From the NCBI GenBank assembly GCA_025360105.1, contig JANYCT010000053.1, forward strand, positions 1 to 64,000: a stretch of 64,000 nt of DNA. The letters run 5' to 3'. The translations under genes and the position numbers were made by a program. The stretch comes from Actinomycetes bacterium (GTDB lineage Bacteria; Actinomycetota; Acidimicrobiia; Acidimicrobiales; Ilumatobacteraceae). The notes beneath the pieces are model-generated. The model had not been told where the DNA came from and searched no databases. It saw only the letters and a program-made list of their open reading frames with translations. This document shows, piece by piece, positions 48,810 to 56,443 of this stretch (the first letter of the stretch is position 1; every line of letters starts with the position of its first letter).

Positions 48810-49643
48810 TCAGCCGATTTGAGTGAGGCCGCCGTCGACAACGATCGACTGCGCCGTGATGTAGGCAGACTCGCCGCTGAGCAAGAACAAGGTCGCATAT
48901 GCGATGTCCCATGCCGTGCCCTGTCGGCCCAGGGGCACGCGGGTGGTGCCGCGTGACGGCCGACCCGATGTCGCCCATCGCCCAAGCGGGGTGTCGATGA
49001 GGCCGGGCACCACCACGTTGGCGCGCACGCCCCGTCGTGATCCTTCCATCGCTACGTGGCGACAGAGTCCGAACAGTGCTGCCTTCGATGCGTCGTAGGC
49101 GGGCAGGCGGCTGCCGGGCTTCAACCCGGCGATCGAACTGATCAGCACGATCGAACTGCCTTCGCTCATGACCGGCAACGCTGCCTTCGCGAGGAGGAAG
49201 TGAGAGCGCACGTTGACGTCGAAGACGTTGTCCCAGGTCTCGGCTGAAGTGCCCTGCAACCCACCACCACCGCCGATGCCAACGTTGGCAACCACGCCGT
49301 CGATGCCGCCGAGCGCCGCCAACGACTGCTCGATCACACGAGCGCATGCATCGGCGTCGGAGACGTCGGCTTCGATGACGACAGCTCGGGCGCCCTCGGC
49401 CTCGACCAGTTCCGCTGTGTGATCCGCCGCAGCGCGATCCATGTCGACGCATGCGACCGACGCGCCCTCACGCGCCGCGAGAACGGCGATCGCGCGGCCG
49501 TTGCCCACGGGCGCGTCCGGATCGTCGATGTGGCGTGTACCCGCGCCGACCACCACGATGCGCCGTCCGGCTAAGCGACCGCGGCCGGGTGCGAGCCCCG
49601 CCGATTCCGGCGAGAGCGCCGGCTCGGGACGTTCGGTATTCAC
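48810..49643 (-). CDS. Short-chain dehydrogenase/reductase
   Basis: A 277-residue NAD(P)-dependent oxidoreductase. The cofactor motif is the variant VVVGAGTRHIDDPDAPVGNG, with an insertion between the first and last glycines that occurs in one SDR subgroup. VDMDRAAADHTAEL suggests NAD preference (acidic residue after the second strand). DGVVANVGIGGGG gives the NNAG-like strand. The catalytic serine is in VLISSIAG and the catalytic pair in AYDASKAAL (Y-x3-K). The substrate is unknown. The GTG start at 49643 overlaps the AhpD-like gene stop (GTGA), so the two are an operon. Confidence 0.88.
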   Translation of the reverse strand: MNTERPEPALSPESAGLAPGRGRLAGRRIVVVGAGTRHIDDPDAPVGNGRAIAVLAAREGASVACVDMDRAAADHTAELVEAEGARAVVIEADVSDADACARVIEQSLAALGGIDGVVANVGIGGGGGLQGTSAETWDNVFDVNVRSHFLLAKAALPVMSEGSSIVLISSIAGLKPGSRLPAYDASKAALFGLCRHVAMEGSRRGVRANVVVPGLIDTPLGRWATSGRPSRGTTRVPLGRQGTAWDIAYATLFLLSGESAYITAQSIVVDGGLTQIG

Positions 49644-50245
49644 GATGGCCGGTCCCGCGGCAAGGGAAATGCTCCGTCGATGAACAGCGACGGCGGGAAG
49701 GCGTCGGTGTCGTCTTCCAGCTGCACCCCGAACGTGTTGAGCGCCATCGACACCAGTGTGTACTGGCCCACGGCGAACACGATGTCGAGCAACTGCTGCG
49801 TGTTCCATCGCTCGCTCAACTGCGTCCACGTGGGTTCGCTGATGAACTTGTCTTCGGACAGTTCGTCGGTGGCTGTCAAGAGCAGACGATCGTCGTCGCT
49901 CCATCCGGGCGCTGCCGGCCCTTCGGCAATGCGTTCGATCTCGGCATCGCTGAGACCGCAGCGTCGGGCGATCTCGGCATGCTGTGCCCACTCATACCCG
50001 GAACCACACAGATAGCCGGTACGCAAGATGATCAGCTCGCGTTCACGGGCGGGCAGCGTGCTGCCATAGAGCACGTGGTTGGCGAACACCGTCCAGCGCT
50101 TGAGCAGCTTGGGATGGTGCGCAAGCGTGCGAAAGATATTGAGGATTCGACCGCTGTTGCGCTCGATGCCTTCGAGGATCGGTCGGGAGTCAACATCCCA
50201 ATCGGAGGAGTTGGTAAGCGGAACCCGTGGCTGACGTAGGCGCAT
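49640..50245 (-). CDS. Carboxymuconolactone decarboxylase (AhpD-like) family protein
   Basis: A 201-residue helical protein of the CMD family. RTLAHHPKLLKRWTVFANHV and LPARERELIILRTGYLCGSG YEWAQH form the core, with C80, E85 and H89 as the putative proton-relay residues. FAVGQYTLVSMALNTFGVQL is a typical second helix. Members are decarboxylases or peroxidase-coupled reductases; only one cysteine is in the key motif, so AhpD-like redox activity is unlikely. The ATG at 50245 removes a 20-residue extension with no similarity. It is translationally coupled to the SDR gene and lies 61 bases downstream of tRNA-Pro. Confidence 0.85.
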   Translation of the reverse strand: MRLRQPRVPLTNSSDWDVDSRPILEGIERNSGRILNIFRTLAHHPKLLKRWTVFANHVLYGSTLPARERELIILRTGYLCGSGYEWAQHAEIARRCGLSDAEIERIAEGPAAPGWSDDDRLLLTATDELSEDKFISEPTWTQLSERWNTQQLLDIVFAVGQYTLVSMALNTFGVQLEDDTDAFPPSLFIDGAFPLPRDRPS

Positions 50246-50305
50246 GGCCGAACAGTAGCGAGTGCGGAGCAAGCGCCGATCAGCGCAACCCGGTGGGTCG
50301 GGCAA

Positions 50306-50382
50306 TGGTCGGAATGAGAGGATTTGAACCTCCGACCCCCTGCTCCCAAAGCAGGTGCGCTACCAAGCTGCGCCACATTCCG
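50306..50382 (-). tRNA. tRNA-Pro(TGG)
   Basis: Complete cloverleaf on the reverse strand. The acceptor stem CGGAATG pairs with CATTCCG, the D-arm is GGCGCAGCTTGGTAGCGC, and the anticodon stem CCTGC/GCAGG has loop TTTGGGA giving anticodon TGG. The T-arm is TCGGAGGTTCAAATCCTC. The discriminator is A, and CCA is encoded at 50306-50308. It lies between the aminotransferase and AhpD-like genes, on the same strand as both. Confidence 0.95.
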
Positions 50383-50395
50383 TAACGGGCGAAGC

Positions 50396-51571
50396 TTATC
50401 GGCCGGTGGTGGCCAAGCGCTCGACAGTTCGCAGCAGGCGCAGCACATCGTCGAGCTCGATGTAGCGAGCAACGCCGGCGCGGATCACGCCACCGGATTC
50501 AGCCAGGCCCAGTTGATCGACCACGTCGAGCGCGTAGTTGTGGCCGTCCCACACGGCGATCTTGTCGGCTGCGAGGGCCACTGCGGCGTCGGCAGGCGTG
50601 ACTCCGGCGATGGTGAACGCAGCCGTTGGCGTGCGACCCTGCATGCCGGCGGGCCCCCACACCCGTACGCCATTGATGGACTGCAAACCGCTGAGCAAGG
50701 GTTCGAACACACTGTCCTCGTACTGCTCGATCTGATGTAGACCTTCCTCCATCAGGAATCGGGCAGTGGCCTCGACGCCGGCGACGCCCTCGAAGTTCGG
50801 CATCCCGGTCTCGAAACGTCGCGGGCCGCTCGACGCAGCGGGTCGCACGTGGAACAGCGCCAGCGAGTCGAGCAGATCGGGTTGCATGTAGAGCACGCCG
50901 GCGTGTGGGCCGTACCACTTGTACGGCGAGGTCACCAACGCATCGCAACCCAACGACGCGATGTCGATGGGCTTGTGCGGCGCCCACGCGACGGCGTCGA
51001 TGTATACGCGGGCGCCGACTGCGTGCGCGGCCTCGATGATGGGTGCGTGATCGGGCACGGTGCCGAGCAGGTTCGATGCGCCGGCAATGGCCACCCACTT
51101 GGTGCGTTCGTCGATGAGGTCGATCACGTTCTGTACCGGCAGCGTGCCCGTGACCGGATCGAACGGTGCGAGCACGTGCTCGGCCCCAGCCCGCTCGCAC
51201 GCCAACCGCCACGGCGTGACGTTGGCATCGTGATCCAGTTTCGTGCCTACCACCCGGTCGCCGGGCCGCAAGGTAGTGGCGATAGCTCGGGTGACGGCGA
51301 ACGTGATGGTGGTCATGTTCGCCCCGAAGCACACCCCGCCCGGGTCAGCCCCGAACAACTGGGCAACGGTGCCTCGGGCTCGTTCGAGCAGATCGGCACA
51401 GGCCTCGGCCGCGACAAATGGCCCGCCCGCCGCCGCGTTCAGGCCACTTGCCATCCAATCTGTCGTGGCCTGAATGGCCACGTCTACCATCTGCGTTCCG
51501 GCCGGCCCGTCGAAGCGGGCCCACCCATCGCGAACTCCAGGGAACCGGTGCCGAAGCGAGGGGAACGTCAT
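50396..51571 (-). CDS. Class V aminotransferase / cysteine desulfurase-like protein
   Basis: A 391-residue PLP enzyme of the SufS/IscS superfamily. It contains ARFDGPAGTQMVDVAIQATT, GANMTTITFAVTRAIATTL, LDHDANVTPWRLACERAGAE (the conserved H-x-A-N), VYIDAVAWAPHKPIDIASLG with the PLP aspartate, and the Schiff-base lysine in TSPYKWYGPHAGVLY. The lobe with the reactive cysteine of true desulfurases shows no Cys, so it is more likely an aminotransferase or lyase of the 'cysteine desulfurase-like protein' group. It is on the same strand as, and 39 bases downstream of, the multicopper oxidase gene. Confidence 0.85.
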   Translation of the reverse strand: MTFPSLRHRFPGVRDGWARFDGPAGTQMVDVAIQATTDWMASGLNAAAGGPFVAAEACADLLERARGTVAQLFGADPGGVCFGANMTTITFAVTRAIATTLRPGDRVVGTKLDHDANVTPWRLACERAGAEHVLAPFDPVTGTLPVQNVIDLIDERTKWVAIAGASNLLGTVPDHAPIIEAAHAVGARVYIDAVAWAPHKPIDIASLGCDALVTSPYKWYGPHAGVLYMQPDLLDSLALFHVRPAASSGPRRFETGMPNFEGVAGVEATARFLMEEGLHQIEQYEDSVFEPLLSGLQSINGVRVWGPAGMQGRTPTAAFTIAGVTPADAAVALAADKIAVWDGHNYALDVVDQLGLAESGGVIRAGVARYIELDDVLRLLRTVERLATTGR

Positions 51572-51610
51572 GCCGCCAGCCTGCCAGAGCAGACCGACGG
51601 CATGCGAGCC

Positions 51611-52954
51611 TTACTTGACGATGACCGCAGTCACCATGCCGAACATGCCGTGGGGGCCTTCGGCGTGGTTGAGGATGTGGCAGTGCCACGCCCACACGCC
51701 GGGATCGGTGAAGTGGTAGAGCACCGTGTAGCGCTCGCCCGGTGCGACCAGGATCGTGTCCGACGGCATCGGCTCGGCCAGCGGCACGCCGTCCTTGGCG
51801 ATGATGTAGCCGACCGGCTGATGCATGTGCATCGGGTGCGACATCAGACCTTCGTTGAAGTAGTTCACTTCCATGGTGTCGCCGACCTTGGCCGAGTAGG
51901 GCTCGGTAGCGGGGAAGCTCTTGCCGTTCAACGTCAGGCCGATCGTGCCAGCGTCGTTGAGCACCATGTTGACCGTCTGGTCGACCTTGGTGATGCCCTT
52001 CGAGGCCAGTGAGGCAGGGATGGGCATGTCGCCGATGATGAAGGCCCCGGCCAAGCCGTTTGGTACCTGGGTCTGTGCGTTGTGATGCGAGTGGTACATA
52101 CCCACCGATGGCTCGAGTGCGGTGAACTCATAGGTGAACGACTGGCCGGGCTGCACTGGATCTTGGGTGTACGGATCGACACCGTCCATGGCATTGGGAA
52201 CCCGGATGCCGTGGAAGTGAATCACCGTGGACTCGGGCAGTTCGTTCTTGAGTACGACCTTCACCTTGTCGCCCACGTTCACCTTGATCTGCGGGCCGGG
52301 AACCATGCCGTTGTAGGTCCACGCCTTGACAATCTTGCCCGGCTCGACTTCCCAATCCACGATCTTCGCGGTGAGGTCGAACTCCTTGGTTCCGTCGGCG
52401 AGCACGATGGGCTCCAAGTTGGTTCCGCCGAACGTGCTCTTCTTCTCATTGACAAATCGCAAGGCCCGGTCGGCCATCTCCTTGTCCATCTGCTGCCACG
52501 ACATGGTGGTCTGCGTCGCTGCAGTGTCGGTTGTTGCGCCTGCTCCAGCTGCCACATGGATCATGCCGGTCATGCCCGAGGCTGCGTGGCCGGGGATGTT
52601 GCACTGCAGAGCAAGGGTGCCCTCGGCGACGTTCTTCAACGTAAGCGTCTGGCTCTCGCCGGGCTGCAGATCGCGCGTGACGACATTGCGCCCGGGAATC
52701 GCGAAATTGTGGACGGCGGTGCCGCTGTTGTGAACCTGAATGACCACATCGCCCGGCGGAACGTCGAGCATGTTGGGAGTGATCGCGAATTCGGAGAGGT
52801 TCACATCCACCGTCGTCGACACTGCGGTTGGGCCGGGTGCGGCCGCTGACGAGGTGTTGCCCGTGCGCGAAATGGCGAAGCCCGCAAACGCAAGTGCCAC
52901 CACCCCGAGCCCGAAACCGCCGACAGCGAGCACAGATCTTTCATCGTTGTTCAT
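51611..52954 (-). CDS. Multicopper oxidase with extra N-terminal cupredoxin domain
   Basis: A 447-residue exported or membrane-anchored copper protein. One hydrophobic segment lies at residues 10-28. Residues 45-135 form a blue-copper domain with ligands H in AVHNFAIPG and C, H and M in LQCNIPGHAASGMTGM. Residues 190-447 form a two-domain multicopper oxidase with all four copper motifs: VIHFHGIR, YHSHHNAQ, SHPMHMHQPVG and WHCHILNHAEGPHGMFGM (last carries type 1 Cys, His and Met). The lack of Cys in domain 1 argues against a nitrite reductase. It probably oxidises metal ions or phenols. A DosR-like palindrome lies 55-75 bases upstream. Confidence 0.88.
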   Translation of the reverse strand: MNNDERSVLAVGGFGLGVVALAFAGFAISRTGNTSSAAAPGPTAVSTTVDVNLSEFAITPNMLDVPPGDVVIQVHNSGTAVHNFAIPGRNVVTRDLQPGESQTLTLKNVAEGTLALQCNIPGHAASGMTGMIHVAAGAGATTDTAATQTTMSWQQMDKEMADRALRFVNEKKSTFGGTNLEPIVLADGTKEFDLTAKIVDWEVEPGKIVKAWTYNGMVPGPQIKVNVGDKVKVVLKNELPESTVIHFHGIRVPNAMDGVDPYTQDPVQPGQSFTYEFTALEPSVGMYHSHHNAQTQVPNGLAGAFIIGDMPIPASLASKGITKVDQTVNMVLNDAGTIGLTLNGKSFPATEPYSAKVGDTMEVNYFNEGLMSHPMHMHQPVGYIIAKDGVPLAEPMPSDTILVAPGERYTVLYHFTDPGVWAWHCHILNHAEGPHGMFGMVTAVIVK

Positions 52955-53008
52955 GGCAGCCAGTCTGTTGGAAACGATGATTTCCGACGAGGGACTGCCG
53001 CCTCACGG

Positions 53009-53028
53009 TCATGGGACTTTGGTCCTTT
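53009..53028 (-). promoter_or_regulatory. DosR/DevR-box-like palindrome upstream of the multicopper oxidase
   Basis: The sequence TCATGGGACTTTGGTCCTTT contains GGGAC, four bases, then GTCCT, which matches the mycobacterial DosR box core (GGGAC-N4-GTCCC) at nine of ten arm positions. It lies between the kinase and oxidase genes, upstream of the oxidase start. A further GGGACC half-site follows at 53035-53040. A DevR-type regulator is encoded nearby, which fits control of this oxidase. Confidence 0.6.
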
Positions 53029-53047
53029 GAGGATGGGACCAATGCCC

Positions 53048-54055
53048 TCAGACAGGCACTCGCCAGGTGAGGCGTGTTCCACCGCCGGCCTTTGCGCGAA
53101 TGTCGAAGGTTCCGCCAAGGCCATGGGCGCGAGCAGCCAGATTTCCCAGACCGTTGCCGCGGCCGATCGATTGCTCGTCGATACCCACGCCGTTGTCGTC
53201 GACGGTGACCATGAGATCCTGATCGACACGGATCTCGACCAGCGTCTCCGTTGCGTGGGCGTGGCGGGCAACGTTGCCGAGCGCCTCACGGAGTGCGGCG
53301 AATAACTCGATCCGCACGTTGGCAGGCACCAGAAGTTCGGCCGCGCCATCGATGACGAGCCGCGGTGTGAAACCCAACACCCGTACGGCCTGGCGGACGA
53401 TGTCTTGGATCTCCTGGCCGAAGGAACCGTGTCGTTGCGCAGAACCGAGGGTGAACACGGTGGTGCGAATCTCGCGGATCGCATGGTCGATCTGATCGAC
53501 TGCAGAGCTGAGCCGAGTGGCGAGGGACTCGTCGACGACCATCTCGAGCGCCTGCATTTCGAGCCCAAGTGCGAAGAGATGCTGCAACACCGTGTCGTGG
53601 AGGTCGCGTGCAATCCGTTCGCGTTCGGCCGCCAATGCGAGTGCCTCATTGGAGAGTTGGAGGCGACGCTCCTGATCCATCCGCTCGGAGATGTCACGCA
53701 CGCTCGCGACCACAGAACGCCCTGACGCATCGTGGATCGTGCTGAGCGCGACTGCGACCGACACTTCGCTGCCGTCGCAGTGACGCAGGCGCACGTTGCC
53801 CGAAGGTCCCATCGGCCTCGAAGCGTTCGACACCACAAATCCATCTCGGAGGTGGGGGTGCCCGGCGATTGCGTCCGCGGGAACCAGAACCTCGACGAGT
53901 TGGCCGATCAGTTCATTGGCGCCGTAACCAGACATCGTGGTGAGCTCGTCGTTCACGTAGGTGATCACACCGTTTTGATCGCAGATCACCAGTCCGTCGG
54001 GTGACCGCTCGATGACGGCTCGGGCAAGCTTCTCGGTCAGCGCTGATGACATCAT
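53048..54055 (-). CDS. PAS-domain sensor histidine kinase (HisKA_3 type)
   Basis: A 335-residue cytoplasmic sensor kinase without membrane segments. Residues 10-125 form a PAS domain (VIERSPDGLVICDQNGVITY, VRLRHCDGSEVSVAVAL). The HisKA_3 dimerisation helix ERERIARDLHDTVLQHLF has phosphoacceptor H153, and the HATPase_c domain has REALGNVARHAHA (N box), VTVDDNGVGID (G1) and GNGLGNLAARAHGLGG (G2). The PAS domain could sense redox or oxygen, but no heme-binding His is obvious. The ATG pair at 54055/54052 starts the protein. It is divergent from the response regulator gene, so they almost certainly form a pair. Confidence 0.9.
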   Translation of the reverse strand: MMSSALTEKLARAVIERSPDGLVICDQNGVITYVNDELTTMSGYGANELIGQLVEVLVPADAIAGHPHLRDGFVVSNASRPMGPSGNVRLRHCDGSEVSVAVALSTIHDASGRSVVASVRDISERMDQERRLQLSNEALALAAERERIARDLHDTVLQHLFALGLEMQALEMVVDESLATRLSSAVDQIDHAIREIRTTVFTLGSAQRHGSFGQEIQDIVRQAVRVLGFTPRLVIDGAAELLVPANVRIELFAALREALGNVARHAHATETLVEIRVDQDLMVTVDDNGVGIDEQSIGRGNGLGNLAARAHGLGGTFDIRAKAGGGTRLTWRVPV

Positions 54056-54091
54056 GCCCGCACGGTATCGCAGCGAGCGCATGCCGATTCG

Positions 54092-54105
54092 GTGACGAAG
54101 GTCCC
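54092..54105. promoter_or_regulatory. Second DosR-box-like element between kinase and regulator genes
   Basis: GTGAC-GAAG-GTCCC (plus strand) equals GGGAC-CTTC-GTCAC on the other strand, the DosR-type GGGAC-N4-GTCCC layout with one arm mismatch. It lies in the 85-base gap between the divergent kinase and regulator starts, a suitable place for autoregulation. Confidence 0.45.
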
Positions 54106-54140
54106 TAGTGTCAGACCTCTCGCCGTGATCAAATGGGGCG

Positions 54141-54800
54141 ATGACAGGCAAGGTACGCGTTTTTCTTCTTGACGATCACGAGGTTGTCCGCCAAGGCGTA
54201 CGCGCCCTCCTCGAAGCATCGGGCCAGATCGAAGTCGTCGGTGAGGCGTCGAACGCGCAGGAGACGATGGGTCGCGTCGGGGCATGCCAGCCCGATGTCG
54301 CAGTGCTCGATGTGCGCATCCCCGATGGCAACGGCGTTGAAGTGTGCCGCGAGATACGCAGCGCATTTCCGGAGATCCACTGCCTGATGCTCACGTCTTA
54401 TAGCGACGACGACGCGTTGTTCGAAGCAATCATGGCTGGCGCTTCGGGGTACGTGCTCAAGCAGATCCGCGGATCTGAACTCGTCTCGGCGGTGATGCGC
54501 GTGTCGCGCGGTGAGTCGTTGCTCGACCCTGCGGTCACCGGCAAGGTCTTGGCCCGCTTGCGGTCACCGGTTCCAGAAGACGAGCGCCTCGGTCGACTCA
54601 GCCCACAGGAGCGTCGCCTGCTCGAACTCATCGGGGAAGGTCTCACCAACCGTCAGATAGGCGAGCAGATGTTTCTCGCCGAAAAGACCGTCAAGAATTA
54701 CGTATCGAACCTGTTGGCAAAGATGGGCATGCACCGCCGCACTGAAGTCGCCGTGTACGCGGCCCGGCTCGAGATCAACCAGGGTCGCCGACCCGAATAG
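54141..54800 (+). CDS. NarL/FixJ-family response regulator, DevR/DosR-like
   Basis: A 219-residue regulator. The receiver domain has the acidic pair D11/D12 in VFLLDDHEVVRQG, phosphoacceptor D57 in DVAVLDVRIPDGNG, and the lysine K105 in YVLKQIRGSEL. The LuxR-type helix-turn-helix is LSPQERRLLELIGEGLTNRQ followed by IGEQMFLAEKTVKNYVSNLL. The linker and the whole sequence resemble mycobacterial DevR/DosR, the hypoxia and nitric-oxide response regulator. The divergent sensor kinase and the DosR-like boxes nearby support the same type of control. A strong terminator follows the stop. Confidence 0.9.
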   Translation: MTGKVRVFLLDDHEVVRQGVRALLEASGQIEVVGEASNAQETMGRVGACQPDVAVLDVRIPDGNGVEVCREIRSAFPEIHCLMLTSYSDDDALFEAIMAGASGYVLKQIRGSELVSAVMRVSRGESLLDPAVTGKVLARLRSPVPEDERLGRLSPQERRLLELIGEGLTNRQIGEQMFLAEKTVKNYVSNLLAKMGMHRRTEVAVYAARLEINQGRRPE

Positions 54801-54824
54801 GGTCGACGACCCTGGTGTCTTTTG
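54778..54824 (+). terminator. Strong hairpin terminator shared by convergent genes
   Basis: A 17-base-pair stem with one mismatch (ACCAGGGTCGCCGACCC paired with GGGTCGACGACCCTGGT) and loop GAATA, followed by TCTTTTG. It overlaps the end and stop codon of the response regulator gene and lies just before the ferritin-like gene stop on the other strand. It can act in both directions. Confidence 0.8.
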
Positions 54825-54825
54825 C

Positions 54826-55626
54826 TCAGACGCCGGTGCCTGCCTTCACGGCCTGATCGGCACCTTGGAAAGCCTTGGCGACGGCTGCGTTGCCCAACAC
54901 ACCAGCAAGGATGGCGGCGTGACGCGCCTCGACGCCGCCGACGCTCATCAGCGCAGCGTTCAACTTGGGATCGATGACGACACCGACGTTCGACTGGTAT
55001 GTCTGCGCTGCCGCTGTCTCGAGATCGAACGCCAGCTTGACGATGCCCATCTCATCCTTGAGTGCGTCGATGGTGGGCTTCAACGCAGCGAGCACCGCCG
55101 GGTTCGGCTTGTCGAACGGAGTCCCGCCGGCGCGCTTGGTCTCCGACTGGAACAAGGCGCTGTGCTCGCGGTGCTGGCTCTGGAATAGCTTGGCCGCATC
55201 ACCGATGGCAGCGGTTTTCACTAGGCCTGAGTCGATGGCGATTTGATAGGCAGCGATCGCCAATTCCTCGATGGACGACGCGGTGCGCAGGATGATCACA
55301 TCGCTCGACATCGCCGAGGTGCCGCCGGTGCCGCTGGTTGCCACAGTGGTGGTAGTTGCACCGTTGGTGGATGGCGATGCGTTGTCCTTGCTGTCGCTGC
55401 CGCATGCGGCAAGCAGGGCGGCGCCGGCGAGGGTGATCCCGCCGACCTTGAACAGTGCACCCGGAGACATCGCGCCGACGGCGACGGATTTCTCATCCGC
55501 GGTGCGCCCCTCTTGTTCGAACAGCTGCGTCATGGCGTCGCGTAGCTGCGGCATTGCCTCGTTGTGCATGGCCTGCGTGTCGCGGGCCTGGCGTCGGATT
55601 TCGTCGTACATGTTGTCGTCGTTCAT
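54826..55626 (-). CDS. Ferritin-like domain lipoprotein
   Basis: A 266-residue protein with a ferritin-like (Ferritin_2) domain at about residues 115-255. It carries helical E-x6-Y and E-x2-H type patterns: ASSIEELAIAAYQIAI, FQSQHREHSALFQSE, FDLETAAAQTYQSN and VGGVEARHAAILAGVLG. These supply carboxylate and histidine ligands for a di-metal site. An internal hydrophobic segment with GAALLAACG (about residues 62-82) looks like a lipobox preceded by a long N-region, so the protein is probably exported and lipid-anchored. It is the third gene of the cupredoxin/ferritin-like operon. Confidence 0.82.
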   Translation of the reverse strand: MNDDNMYDEIRRQARDTQAMHNEAMPQLRDAMTQLFEQEGRTADEKSVAVGAMSPGALFKVGGITLAGAALLAACGSDSKDNASPSTNGATTTTVATSGTGGTSAMSSDVIILRTASSIEELAIAAYQIAIDSGLVKTAAIGDAAKLFQSQHREHSALFQSETKRAGGTPFDKPNPAVLAALKPTIDALKDEMGIVKLAFDLETAAAQTYQSNVGVVIDPKLNAALMSVGGVEARHAAILAGVLGNAAVAKAFQGADQAVKAGTGV

Positions 55627-55643
55627 GGTGTGGTCCTTTCGAG

Positions 55644-55669
55644 AGTGTGATGATTCAGTGTGATGATTC
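55644..55669. repeat. 13-base tandem duplication between the ferritin-like genes
   Basis: AGTGTGATGATTC occurs twice in direct succession, at 55644-55656 and 55657-55669. The second copy runs into the stop codon of the Tat-exported ferritin-like gene. It adds spacing before the next gene and may be a replication slippage product. Confidence 0.8.
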
Positions 55670-56387
55670 AGATGGGGTAATCGCTGGGGTTGACGGCGGC
55701 GGTGACCGTCTCGAACGACGGCACGTAAGCAGTGGCCGGCAGCCCGAGCACTTGGCCCAGCACCACTGCGTGTTGGGCTTCGACCGGCAGGATCGACGCG
55801 GTGAGTTGCAGCGCGCCCTTGCTCGTGAGCGCGCCAAGCGCGAAGAGGTAGGTGGCTGCGGCCGCTCCTTCGAGATCGAACGCGATCTTCAAAACGGCGG
55901 CCTCGTCCTTCGCGCCCTTCAACTGACCCGCTACGGCGGACAGCAGTTTGGGGTTTGGCTTCTTGGTGGCGGCGCTACCGGCTGCGGCGCCGAACGCCGC
56001 GGCGTGCTCGGTGTGATGTCCGGCGAAGGTGGTTGCGGCATCGAGCACGCCCTTGGTGGTGACCAGTCCGCTGCCGGCCGCAGCCTTGTAGGCCTCGACA
56101 GCAGCAAGCTCGACACTCTCCGCGAATGCAGCCAGACCGGCATCGCCATCGGCAGCGAACGAGGTGGGCATCAGGCTGCGCATCGGGATCAGTTGTGATC
56201 CGATTGTGACCGCCAGGCCGGTGAGCCCGAGGCGTTGCATGAACTGGCGTCGGCTATGACCGACGATCTTGCGACCCTCGCCGTGATGTAGCTCGGCAAT
56301 CTGCTGGGGGAGTGCCCCCATGCCGGCCCTGTGTTCGTCGTCGGTTGCGGCCACAAGGGCGCGCAGGTTCCGCTCGGTGATTTCCAC
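55668..56387 (-). CDS. Tat-exported ferritin-like protein
   Basis: A 239-residue ferritin-like (Ferritin_2) protein with a twin-arginine signal, SRRQFMQRLGLTGLAVTI at about residues 37-54. It should therefore be exported already folded, perhaps with its metal. Helical metal-ligand patterns appear as ESVELAAVEAYKAA, FAGHHTEHAAAFG, FDLEGAAAATYLFA and ILPVEAQHAVVLGQVLG, parallel to its downstream paralogue. The start is the GTG at 56387, with AAAGGAG seven bases upstream; the frame is open further but without a ribosome-binding site. It lies between the cupredoxin membrane gene and the lipoprotein paralogue. Confidence 0.85.
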   Translation of the reverse strand: MEITERNLRALVAATDDEHRAGMGALPQQIAELHHGEGRKIVGHSRRQFMQRLGLTGLAVTIGSQLIPMRSLMPTSFAADGDAGLAAFAESVELAAVEAYKAAAGSGLVTTKGVLDAATTFAGHHTEHAAAFGAAAGSAATKKPNPKLLSAVAGQLKGAKDEAAVLKIAFDLEGAAAATYLFALGALTSKGALQLTASILPVEAQHAVVLGQVLGLPATAYVPSFETVTAAVNPSDYPI

Positions 56388-56443
56388 GAGTACTCCTTTG
56401 TCTGATTTGTTGGGTAGTGGGTGTTGTGGCGAGCGCGTCAGGC

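Noticed and set aside
51611-52954. The multicopper oxidase as a copper nitrite reductase
   Set aside because: The first oxidase domain lacks the type 1 cysteine motif, and the type 1 ligands are in the last domain together with four HxH motifs, as in laccase-like oxidases.
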